Below, piece after piece: positions 10,272 to 20,833 of a stretch of 64,000 nt of DNA (its first letter is position 1; every line of letters starts with the position of its first letter). The stretch spans positions 5,071,195 to 5,135,194 of the forward strand of contig NC_057015.1 in assembly GCF_000002595.2 (NCBI RefSeq). Reading direction: 5' to 3'. A program made the translations under genes and the position numbers. Source of the stretch: Chlamydomonas reinhardtii (lineage: Eukaryota; Chlorophyta; Chlorophyceae; Chlamydomonadales; Chlamydomonadaceae). Under the pieces are notes generated by a model. The model was not told the DNA's origin, made no database searches, and was given only the letters and a program-made list of their open reading frames with translations.

Positions 10272-11993
10272 CTGCGAGGCACTGGGTCATGATGGCGAGG
10301 GTGGACCAGCTAGGCGTCGCACAGGAACCTGTCAGCATCAAGACGGGAGGCTTTCCCGCACTTCCGTAGGCAATTCCCCATCCCCAACGCCGTGCGTGCA
10401 GCCCGCCCCACATCTCACCGGCTTCCGCTGTCGAACGTCCTCCTGCTGCGCCTTCCCTCCTTCAGGCCTGTCGGCCGCCCTACAGGCACCTCCTCCTGCA
10501 CCCGCCGCCCGTTCCCGTCTGCCCGCACCCTCGCTGCTTGATGGGCACCTCCACGCCCATCCGCGCAGCTGCTGCTGCTCCTCCTCCTGCCGCAGCTCCT
10601 TAGCACACGCGGCATCGTAGGGGAAGGGGACAAGCGCTGTTGTGCAGGACTGGTCAGCAGGTGCGGACATGCCGACCCGTGTCCGACAACTCCTAGTACC
10701 GCCGTCCGCGCCATGTGGTGTGCGCGTCGACTCCTTCCCCAAAGCTGCGCTGCCCTGCAACCCTCCTGCGCGCCCTCCAGCCCGCTCGTGCCCCACCCCT
10801 ACACCGCAATGCAGCACACCGCTCCCAGTCGTACACCGCACAGCTCGGCACGCTCCGCCCCAGCTCCTGTCCCCTTGCCATGCCCCCGAGGACACTCACC
10901 AGACGCAGGTTTGCGGTGGACACGCGCACATTGCCGGCGCCATCTGCCCCGAAAGGCGAGGCTTTGCGCCAGTGGCTGCCACTGCAAACACGCCCACACG
11001 CCCACACGGCACCTGGCCCAGAGTGCTAGTCAAGCATGACGCGGCCGCAGCCCGTCTGCTTCCCCGGTGCAAGCCTGGGCCGGTCCAAGGCACATACCTC
11101 CACCAAAGCAGGCGGGCACAGGCTCCGTGCACAGCTGGTGAGGGACCTGCGCAACAGACTGGGCTGCCGGCATACAGCTCGTTACTTGCCTTAACCCCGA
11201 AGTCTCGGACTACATGGGCTCGCCCGCAGTACGACCTGCACCAGCCCAACTCCTTCCGCGCCGCCCTTAGCGAGCCCCTCACGTTACATTGAGCGCCAGG
11301 CCCAGCTAGCCTGCAAGCAGTGTTGAGCAAAAGGCTGGCAGCGGTGTTCCGCACCCCGTACCCCCCTCCCCCCCCCTCCCCCTGACGCACCCGCCAAGCC
11401 CAACGCCATGGCTGCCTTCCAAGCCACCAGACACCACGTCTTGACCCAAAGTACTGCAACTAAAGAGGCGCAGGACAGGCCCAAGCCAAGGCGGAGGTCG
11501 TTCTCGACACTGGCTGTTGGCCTGTTCCATATGTCCACCAGTTACCTTATCATTGCCAAACCAGGTATAATGAAGCGTTGGCAGTGACTGACCTGCTTAC
11601 AGGTCGACGCGCTGGTAGCATGGTGTTTGTGGGGTCCTGTGCGTACATCGCAGGAGGACATGGTAATGCTGCATGTATGAGCTAACGATACTCTGCCCTG
11701 CGCCTTCAGGCGGCCGTCTCCGGACCTCTGTGCCGTTTAAAAATGTCTGAGTTGGACTCCCTGAATCGTTAACCGAGGTTCTCAGGCTGAGGCAAAAGAT
11801 GACAGAGTTAGATACATTACAATATGATCGAGCGGGACACAGGCCAGGGCATTTGGGACCCGCCTGTGAACATGCACGACACACTACTGGTCACTGACTT
11901 GCCGACCTACAAAATCGCGCGCCCAGAAGCTTGTTGTTAGGCTAGCCCTGCATTAAAAGCTTACTCCATACATTGCACCCTCTCTGCTGCAAG
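10272..11993. other. Gene-poor stretch upstream of kinase copy C
   Basis: One possible minus-strand exon end is visible near 10425 (CGGAAGCCG then GTGAGATG) preceded by a Glu/Gln/Arg-rich frame, but I could not place it in a gene. Otherwise I see no coding structure. Poly-C runs lie at 11360-11385. The last part must hold the promoter of copy C. Confidence 0.5.
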
Positions 11994-14165
11994 ATGAACA
12001 CCACCAGCTTTATTAAGGGCCCAGCCGTGAAAGCCGCGTGCATCGCTATCCTGGCGGGCACCGCCACGTTCGTGCTCGCTCGGCGAGGAGGCTTGCTACG
12101 GATCCTTCGCCGCAAAAGCGACTGTAAACCCAAGGACAAGTCATGCAGCGCGAAAAGCGGTATCGCGACTGTTTCATCTTCGCCCAACGACGCGGCCGCG
12201 GTGAGCACGCAAGGATTCTCGCTGATAGCAGGCTAGTCGCGTGCATGTTCTGTTGCATAGCACATTCACATGTCGCTAGAAGTCAACATGTTCGACGGTT
12301 TGACCGTCCAGCAATTACCCAGGACGCCCCGCTCGCCTCCCTGGTGCACACAGCGTCCACTACCGCGCACCCCGTTGCTCCTTTGCCTTTCCTTTCCCAC
12401 TTTCCCACCTCACCCATTTCGACCTGGATATCGACACGGCCCTTTATTCCTCAACTCTCACCCCCTTGCCCTCACCAGGTGCCTTTGCGCGATGACCTGC
12501 AGCCGACGAAGGCCGCCGATGAGGCCGCTGACGCCACCTCCAGCAGCGGCGGTGCCAGCAGCCCTAGCGGCGAGCTCGCTCTGGCCGCCGTCAACGACAA
12601 GTCCAGCTCGGGCCCCTCCGACGCCTCCACGGGCGGCTGCGCCTCCTCCGCCAGCTCTGGCAACACGGCGGCCGGCAGCCTCAGCGGCACGGGCCTCTCC
12701 GCCTTCCGTGGGGACAACGCCGCGTGCAGCGCCACCACCGCTGACACCATCGCCACTGCTTTCCCCAACAATGCCAAGGAGGCACAGGTGGAAACCGTGG
12801 AGCGCACAGAGGCGTCCTGCATGAGTGACGAGGTGAGGCGCATACATACCGGTGCACGCGCGCACGCACATTGCTATGCAGGGCGCGCCGGGTGTACCGT
12901 AGTGGATACATGTTTCTGACTTGCCGTGCAACCGGCCCCCACGCACACTTGCCTTGGTCAACCCCCTTCGCGCTGGCTGACATGCCTTTCTCGCTCACCA
13001 GGCTCACTGTTGCCCGTTCAATGCCGCCTCCTTTTCCACAGGAGGTCAAGGCCTTCATCAAGCAGCACGGTCTTACGCTCTGCATCCCCCAGCGCGAGCT
13101 GGGCAAGGGCGCTTTCGGCCACGTGGAAATGGTGATCATTACCCTGCCTGACGGCACCACCGTCAAGGCCGCACGCAAGACCCTGCACGCGTGTGAGACC
13201 AAGGGCGCTGTGGCTGCACTACGCCGCATACTGAACCAGGAGCTGGCAGGGCTGGCTGCTGCCGCGGGCTGCGAGCACGCGGTGCAGTGCCTGGGCTACC
13301 GGCTGCCGACTGATGACGACGAGCGGGCGGAGCTGCTGCTGAGCTGTGCGGAGGGCGGCTCCGTAGAGAACCTGCTGGTGGGTGCTGGGCTATGAGGCGC
13401 GGGGCGGGTGCGGTGACGGCGCCTGGTTGGCGCATGCTCTGTACGGGGATTGTGGTTGCTTGACTGCGGCTCCTCTCCCCTAACCTGCCCATCCGTGCAT
13501 CTCAATCTTTCAGCTCCTAACAGACTTGTCCCCACCTATCTGCTTTTTTCATGCAGAACGCGCTGGCCAAGGAGCACTTTGATCGCATTGACAACGCGCC
13601 CGAGCGCCGGCGCACCGGCAAGAACAAGGACAAGTATGAGATGCTGCCGTACCCCGGCAACACGCTCATGGATGAGGCTGACCTGAAGGGCATGCTGCGT
13701 GCCATGGCGCTCTTCATCAAGCACCTGAACGCTCGCGGCTACATGCACTTCGACCTGAAGCCCGCCAACCTGCTATACGACATCGCGCCTGATGGCAGCA
13801 AGGTCTTCCGCGTGTGCGACTTCAACCTGGCAGTCAAGACCGACAGCAATGGCCGCGTCGCGCGCGCCCAGGGCGGCACCCGCGGCTTCTGGGCGTGGGA
13901 GACGTACTGCCAGCTGGAGGGCCTGGAGGTGAAGCACCCCATCACCCGGGCCGCTGACGTGGCCTCCATGGGGCTGGTGCTGGCGGACGCCGCCGGGCTG
14001 CACTGCCTGGGGGGCGGGACCCAGGCCTACCTGGAGTACCTGCGCGACCTGCCCCGCCGCACGCCGCCCGCGCTCAAGGAACTGATCGAGTGGATGGTGG
14101 CGGAGGACCCCGCCGCACGCCCCACTCCGGACCAGATCCTGGCGCACCGGTGGCTGACGGAGTAG
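11994..14165 (+). CDS. Membrane-anchored DFN-type protein kinase, copy C (intact)
   Basis: Exons 11994-12200, 12479-12832, 13042-13377 and 13557-14165 join in phase to give 501 residues. Residues 10-30 form a hydrophobic anchor followed by a basic stretch (RRGGLLRILRRK), so the kinase is probably cytosolic on a membrane. Residues 70-187 are Ser/Ala/Thr-rich and look disordered. The kinase domain shows a glycine loop GKGAFGHV (208-215), a candidate ATP-binding Lys in VKAARK (near 233), HFDLKPANLL (363-372), DFN in place of DFG (387-389), GFWAWE in place of the APE region (409-414), and the closing PAARPTPDQILAHRW. Catalytic and metal-binding Asp are kept, so activity is possible. Family and substrate are unknown. 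It is the only copy of the three with no visible break. Its nearest neighbours are decayed sequence. Confidence 0.87.
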
Positions 14166-16117
14166 TGACGTGGCTATTGCGAAGGTGACGGGTTGCAAGT
14201 AGCTGTGATGAGACGGGGGGCAAGGGCGCGGGGGCACGCACGGTACGATACGGTCCGTGATTGTTTAAGCAATGCTCGGTCATTCTCGCGGACTATGCAC
14301 AACAGACTGCACGCACATTCTCATGTCTGGTACTTGATAGGAACTGCTCTTGCGAACTAGTTGGCACGTAATGCGGCTGCACCGGTGCTGGAGTAACATA
14401 CATGCAAACACTCCCGGGATATATAGTTTGGGTGCAGCCGTGATCAGCGGCAACTGGTGAACATTAGATGGCGTGCTGTTATTGAGACCTAGTGCGGTAC
14501 TGTGCATGCACTTCGTGCTCGGGGACATATTTGCGTGCGTTAGATGGGTGACTGGCGGGTATTTGGAGAGCGTGTCGTTTGGCATGGATCTGGCAGCAGG
14601 CTTCAGAATCCCCGAACTCAACCCCCCCCCCCCCTACACGTTCCTCTGTCCGTGTGTCGGCGCTACGGCCTCACCGGGCTTGCCGGCTGAGTTTGCCGGT
14701 AACGCAAGCCAACAGAATGCCTGCGATATGTTATTACTGTGTCAACTCACAGCCACTTTCACCTTTCTCACATCACAAGCGGCGTCCATCCAACAGCGCG
14801 GGAATGAGTGAATGACTTCCCCCCTAACGGTTCCTTGACAGTTGGAAGTTTGTGATCTATTCCTGGGGCTTGTGCATAGAACCCTGAACCCCGCCCCGAT
14901 TGGTGACGGCGCCAGTGTTCAATTGTGCGTGCCTGCTGACTCTGTCGGGCTCCATCAATCTTTCTAGAGTTCCTTGTGCATACCTAGAACCACAGTCAAA
15001 CGCAAGTGAACAGGCAGTGGCCTGTGACTACACTGGCCACCAGGTCTGCAGGGAAGGCATGCGCACACACGGCAGCTTGCCCTTCCGTCCCAGCTACCAC
15101 CACCCTATGTCATCCAACGCAGCGCGAGACAGTGCTGTGTGCACTGGCAACCGGAGCTGGCCGTTCCATCCGGCAGTCCGACCAGGTTTGTGCAGCAAGT
15201 GGCGCCAGCAGTGCAATCACAACGGCACAATGGCACAAGTGAATGACTGCAAACTTGCAGCAAGAGCACCATCGCCTTCAGTCGTTCAAGTGCTATGAGC
15301 AGCGTCCTACCATACCAATACGGGAGCGCAAGATGGACCAGGTGATGAATGCCATCAGCTAGCGTCCAGCGGGCCCAAGCGCATAGACTCTGACATCACG
15401 TACGTCCATTCGGCGAATGCCAGTAATGTGCCCAGACCCCTGCATCAGCATCAGTCACCACGACACAGTGCGACACGAACAGGCATACAGAAGCAATCAC
15501 CGCCCAGGCACGTGCGCACTGCGCACGGCGATTGGCGCCACGAACACAGTCGCGTGCATCACCTCCTCACCGCAGCCCGGCCCGTGCCCATCCCCCATAC
15601 GCAACGCTCTCCTCCTCGCTCTTTGGCATTGGGTTCAGTTCAGTTTGGGCTGGATTCTACAAACCACCACTCTGGTGACCACCATTCCGGCAGCCCGACA
15701 AACCCCTGCTCGCAAGTCGCAACATGACCTCCCGTCCTCCCGCAACAGGAGTGCATCGCCTGGCGCAGCACCAGCAGCAACACAGGGCTAACTCCAGCCT
15801 TGCCACTGTATGTCCTCCGTCACGCCATCATCTGCATCACGCATACCAGCACGCCGCCATCCCAACGCACACATCAAGTGCGCAACTGGGGCCGTGCCGG
15901 CCCTTCCTGATTCCTACCCACCCCTTGTCCCCTTGGAATGGCAGCGGTCGACACCTCCGATCTCACTCGGCCCGGTCGTCCCAAATGCCGTCTCCGTACT
16001 TCCGCGCCCATCAAGGAGAGAGAAGGCTGTGCAAAAGGGATGCTCCATGCGGTGAGGCGCCGACCAGCCAGCGCCGCTGCCCGCTCGCATGGTCCGTGTG
16101 CGCCTCGGACAACAACA
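14166..16117. other. Convergent intergenic region
   Basis: 3' flanks of kinase C (plus) and the rhomboid gene (minus). The first 45 bases or so still match the flank of kinase copy B. A poly-C run lies at 14622-14633. I see no further gene, tRNA or repeat. Confidence 0.65.
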
Positions 16118-17425
16118 TCAGTGATTGCGCCGTTGTTGTTGGTGGTGTTGCTGCGACGCCGCGGCCGCGGCAGACACCGTGTATCCGGGCCCCAGCGCCG
16201 GGAACGCAATCCGCTGCCGCGGCTCCCTGGCCGCCCAGCGCGAAGCATCCACCAGCCGCGCCGCCGCCGCCGCAGCTGCCACGCCCGTCGCCTCCACACT
16301 CGCGTCCACACCACCACCTCCACCTCCACCACCACCACCTCCGCCTGACTGGGGCGGCAGCTGCAGCGGCCTGTCCCTGAACACCCATCCGCCGCCGCCC
16401 GGAATGAGCGCCCCCAGTGGCCCCAGTGCCGCCGCCGCGCCGGTGCGGACCAGGCGGTAGTGCGGCCCCAGCAGCTCGCCCGCCGCCCAGCCCGCCAGTG
16501 CACCACCCACGTGGGCACTGCGATTGGGAAGGGTTTGGCGGTGGGGATGAGCAGGGGAGGGGAGGGAAGGCCGTTGAGAGAAGGGAAGAGAGGGGAGAGC
16601 AGATGAGGGGGGGTCATGGGCTGGCATGGGCGTGCGTGTGTTGGCACGGTGTGTGTGTGTGTGTGGGGGGGGGGGGGCAGGTCCAAGGCGTCAGCAGGTG
16701 CACGTGTCAGCACGTCACACGCCGCACACGCCACACACACCCCGCACCCAGTCAGTAAGCCAGCTGGGCCGCCCCCGCCGCACCTGACGTCCAGACGTGA
16801 CCACCAAAACAAATGGTAGACCGCCGTGAACTGCGGGCCAACACACCAGCAAAGCACGGCAGGGCCTTTAGAAGCGTGCAGCAGCCTCAATTGATTGCAT
16901 CGCCAAACTCGTACAGGCAGCCAGTGTCTCCGCTCCCACCTGCTCCCCTTCCTCCGCACGACACCAGCCCCCGCACACCCTCGCTCCGCGCACGCCCCGG
17001 CTCCCCATCCCCCGTACATGCACCCGCACGCCCAGTCCCCCTGGCACCGCCCCCCGGGCACCCCCAACCCGCCTACCTGCAACGCCCTGTCCCCCACGCC
17101 CTTGAGGGCTGTCAGCGCCTCGGGCGGCAGCAGCTCCACGTGCGCGGCGTGGTAGCGCCACAGAGCCGCCGCCAGACCGAACGCGGCGCCGCTGTGTGTC
17201 GGCCAGGCAAACACACACACGCAAGCGAGGGAGCGACATGACAGCATATGGGCGTAAGCAGCAGCCGTGCTATAACCAGAACCAGGACCAGCAGTCGCAA
17301 CCAGGCTGTGTGCTGTTTTGTAACGTGACATGACAAGCGACATGTGTGTCGGAATGCGAAGTGCAGGGAAACATGTGTGCGTGTGCGCGCGTTTGTATGT
17401 GTGTATGTGTGTGTGCGTGTGCGTG

Positions 17426-17466
<41 letters not shown>

Positions 17467-18558
17467 GTGCGTGTGTGCTTGCACGCCACGCACCTGGACC
17501 CCAGGCTGCGGCGCCCGCCGTTGAGCGCCAGGCTGGCCAGGGTGGCTGCGGCGGAGGAGGCCACGTAGGCGGCGGCGAAGCGGTCGGAGCCAGCCACCGC
17601 CTCCAGCTGGGCGCCGAGCTTGGCGATGACGGCGTAGTTGGACTGGGGGGTAGGCAGAGGGGAGGGGCGTGGGAGGGAGGGGAGGGCGGGTTGTGTGTGG
17701 GGTTAACTGTGAACCAATCACGTAAGTAAACAGTTGCGCTACAAGGAGAAGCTGGTTTGTGGGGGTGGGTGTGGGGGAGGGGGCTGAAGTGGTACGTGTG
17801 GAGCTGTTTCATTGGTTCACACATACGGCATGGATAGGGGTTCATCCGCATCTGCACACCCACACACGTGCGCGGGGGCCCTCTCACCAGGAAGTGCAGC
17901 GGCCCCGCATGCACCAGGCTCCACGTCACCAGCCGCCACAGCTGGCCGCGGCGGATGGCGCCTCGGTCCTGTGCACCAGCAGGGGCGCCGCACATGGGAT
18001 GAGGATACTCAGTTGTGCGTGTGTGTCTTCCCACTCGTCGGACACTTGGTCGCCCACCCAACATTCATCCCGCCCCCCTTACTGTTGTTTGAGCTTGCCC
18101 CATCCAACCCCATACATTCCCTCCAGCTGCTACGGTGCCATCAGTGCGCCACCCGCCCGCCCGCCGGCCCGCCCCACCGCCCACGCACCAGCAGCATCCA
18201 GTTGGTGGCTGCGCCCAGGCTGACCACCTGCGCCGCCGCCGCCGCCAGGTGCGCCCGCAGCACGGCGGCGGTGGCGGGGCAGCCGCCAGAGCCCAGCTCG
18301 CGCAGGTGGTCGTCAAGCAGCCGCTGGGCGGCCACACTGCAGCAGGCGGAGGAGGCAGGGAGAGGTAGAGGCGGGGCAGAGAGGGGTCAAGGACCGCGGA
18401 AGAGCCCGTGCAAGTCGGCGGTTCATGTGCTGGCATCACACCCACACACCCACACACCCACACACAAACACACACACACACACACACACACCCACACCCA
18501 CACACACACACACACACACACAGACACACCCACACACACACCCACACCCACACACACC

Positions 18559-18622
<64 letters not shown>

Positions 18623-19115
18623 CACACGCACACGCACACGCAGACCGTGTCGCCTTTGCAGGCTTTCATTTCGTCTTCAAACACGCACACATGCCCCGAG
18701 CCTCCCCTCTCGGCCACGTCCCCACTCACCCGGCCTGGTTGAGCCAGAACACGGCGGCCTGCGCCAGTGCCGGCCCCAGCGCCTCCCCCAGATTGAAATT
18801 GAAGTTCAGGTTGAGGTTCTCAAACGGGTTGGGCAGCTGCGGCGGACCCGTGGAGGTGGCGGCAGCCAGAGGCAACACACAGCCGCTGCCGCTGGCGGTG
18901 CTGCTTCCGGCAGTGCTGCCGCTGTCATGCCCGGTGCCTCCGTTGCGTGGAGGAGATGGGGAAGCGACAGATGCTAGGGCTGTGCCAGCGGTCGCGAGGG
19001 CCGTGACTGAGGTGGCGACCACGGCCGCGGCTAGGCGTTGGGCACGGCGGTGGCAGCCCGGCGAGTGCGGCCTCCTGGGCAGGGGCCAGCTGCCACCGCC
19101 CGAGAGCGAGGCCAT
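16118..19115 (-). CDS. Rhomboid-family intramembrane serine protease, probably plastid-targeted
   Basis: Seven exons join in phase: 19115-18730, 18336-18189, 17968-17888, 17642-17494, 17191-17077, 16830-16784 and 16517-16118, giving 441 residues. Rhomboids cut transmembrane substrates inside the membrane with a Ser-His dyad. Visible hallmarks are [22 protein letters not shown] (the conserved first-helix and loop region), GSSGAAFG with catalytic Ser255, and [10 protein letters not shown] with His311. The N-terminus, rich in Ser, Ala and Arg with few acids, looks like a transit peptide, and plant rhomboids of this layout are plastidic; targeting is inference. The C-terminus carries a poly-Gly run and an Ala/Gln/His-rich tail. 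The catalytic Ser codon is split by intron 4. Introns 1 and 4 carry long CA/TG repeats. Confidence 0.86.
17397..17478. repeat. (TG)n microsatellite in rhomboid intron 4
   Basis: TG repeats with GC interruptions, inside the intron that splits the catalytic serine codon (17192-17493). Confidence 0.95.
18438..18642. repeat. (CA)n/(CACACC)n microsatellite in rhomboid intron 1
   Basis: About 200 bases of CA repeats with CCCACA variants lie in the first intron, transcribed as TG/GGTGTG on the minus strand. Confidence 0.96.
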
Positions 19116-20428
19116 TCCGCTGCTCAGCTGCTTTATTCGGTCGGGCCTATCAACATTCTACATCTCATTGCTTCTTCGTCAAGCAAACTGGGTCTACTGG
19201 TGACGGAAGGAAAAGCGCGATTTCCGTCAGCAAATTGTTGCGGATGGGCGAGGGCTCTTGAGCAGTAAAACCATTGCCCATCTGTTTGCGAATCAATGAG
19301 AGGGAAGATGTATCGAACAGCCCTAGAGAAATGGTAAACGTGAACACTTTTGGCCCCGTCAACGCTTCCGCAATGGCACGCAGCTGCACGCAGCCACAAT
19401 GAGCGCCCGCTCGGCTCATGCCAGGGGTGCAAACCCTGGACTCATCGGTGTCAGGCCGGCAACGCCTTTCTCGTCCGTTACATGTTCCACACCCAGCAAA
19501 TGCTGCCCGACACCCGTGGTACCGGAACCGGTGCCATGATTACGAGGGGGACTCAACGCCAAACGCCCCCCGGCGGACTAGGGCTTACGGCTGAAGGGCA
19601 AGGCTCGCCCCCTCCCCTTTCCATTCAAGACTTCAATCTTGTCATTGTCCAAGTTCATGGTCCTAAGTGATTCACGCATGCAAATCGCCTCATGGACGTT
19701 AATCCTGCCTTTCATGCTCAGGCACGCTTTGCGCGTCGCGCTGCACAACGTGGGGGGACAAGCCCACGGCATCCTCATCTCTTGAACATCAGGACTGCTA
19801 GCTACGAGCGCCCACATTGCGGTCCCCAACGGCACCATAAAATTCTCCTTCGGCTATGCAGCGCTGCGAACTGCTCACACGCTCAAATCTAGCCCACACC
19901 ATAAGCCCCCTTTTGACAACGCCCCCCAAAGCAACAGTGCCTGCCACGAGCCCATCCCGCAACTCCGCAACAGTCCCCACGCCCACCGCAGCGTGTGGCG
20001 TTGCGGGGTGTCTGTGTGGTGCTATCGCCTGGCCGGGTGCCCGGAGCGTGAGGAATGCGCATCAGCAAATTTCCACCAGCCGCGCACTCCTGCCCTGCCG
20101 TTGCAATTCGTTTTCCATCTGCTGGGGTTGGGGATCAGCTGCACCCTGCGGGCCTTACCAGTTACCACTGTCCCAGCGCAACCCACGCCCAGCGCACCCG
20201 GCACACGCAGAGCGCCAGAGCACCTCCCAAGGTGGGACGCGCACATGCCCACACGCACGCAAGCCATCCACAGCCAAGGCATACATACGACCAATACAAT
20301 TGTAAATTCACCCTAAGCTCTTGCGCGTGTACCGCGCACCTCACTTGACCCAACGACCATTTCCAACCTGTGCCGTAATTCGTATGTGCATGACGCTCAC
20401 GCCCTGCTGTCGCGCTCGCGCATCCTCA
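19116..20428. other. Intergenic region between rhomboid promoter and NHX 3' end
   Basis: About 1.3 kb without a supportable gene. The left edge should contain the rhomboid promoter. A TTACA motif (TGTAA on the minus strand) at 19477-19481 is a candidate but distant polyadenylation signal for the NHX gene. Confidence 0.6.
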
Positions 20429-20820
20429 CCTCCTCCTCCTCCTCCTCCTCCTCCTCCTCCTCCTCCTCCTCCTCCTCCTCCTCCTCCTCCTCCTCCTCCT
20501 CCTCCTCCTCCTCCTCCTCCTCCTCCTCCTCCTCCTCTNNNNNNNNNNNNNNNNNNNNNNNNNNNNNNNNNNNNNNNNNNNNNNNNNNNNNNNNNNNNNN
20601 NNNNNNNNNNNNNNNNNNNNNNNNNNNNNNNNNNNNNNTCCTCCTCCTCCTCCTCCTCCTCCTCCTCCTCCTCCTCCTCCTCCTCCTCCTCCTCCTCCTC
20701 CTCCTCCTCCTCCTCCTCCTCCTCCTCCTCCTCCTCCTCCTCCTCCTCCTCCTCCTCCTCCTCCTCCTCCTCCTCCTCCTCCTCCTCCTCCTCCTCCTCC
20801 TCCTCCTCCTCCTCCTCCTC
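20429..20820. repeat. (TCC)n / (GGA)n trinucleotide tract with gap
   Basis: Pure TCC units run up to both sides of a 100-N gap (20539-20638). At least 290 bases of repeat are resolved and the true length is unknown. The tract ends 13 bases before the NHX stop codon, so on the NHX transcript it is a poly-(GGA) in the 3' UTR. Confidence 0.97.
20539..20638. other. Assembly gap (N) inside the TCC tract
   Basis: Exactly 100 N, a conventional placeholder for unknown length. Confidence 1.
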
Positions 20821-20833
20821 ACGCACCAGCACG

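Noticed and set aside
18408-18977. Plus-strand frames across the rhomboid first intron and exon
   Set aside because: CA-repeat translations and antisense of the rhomboid coding exon.
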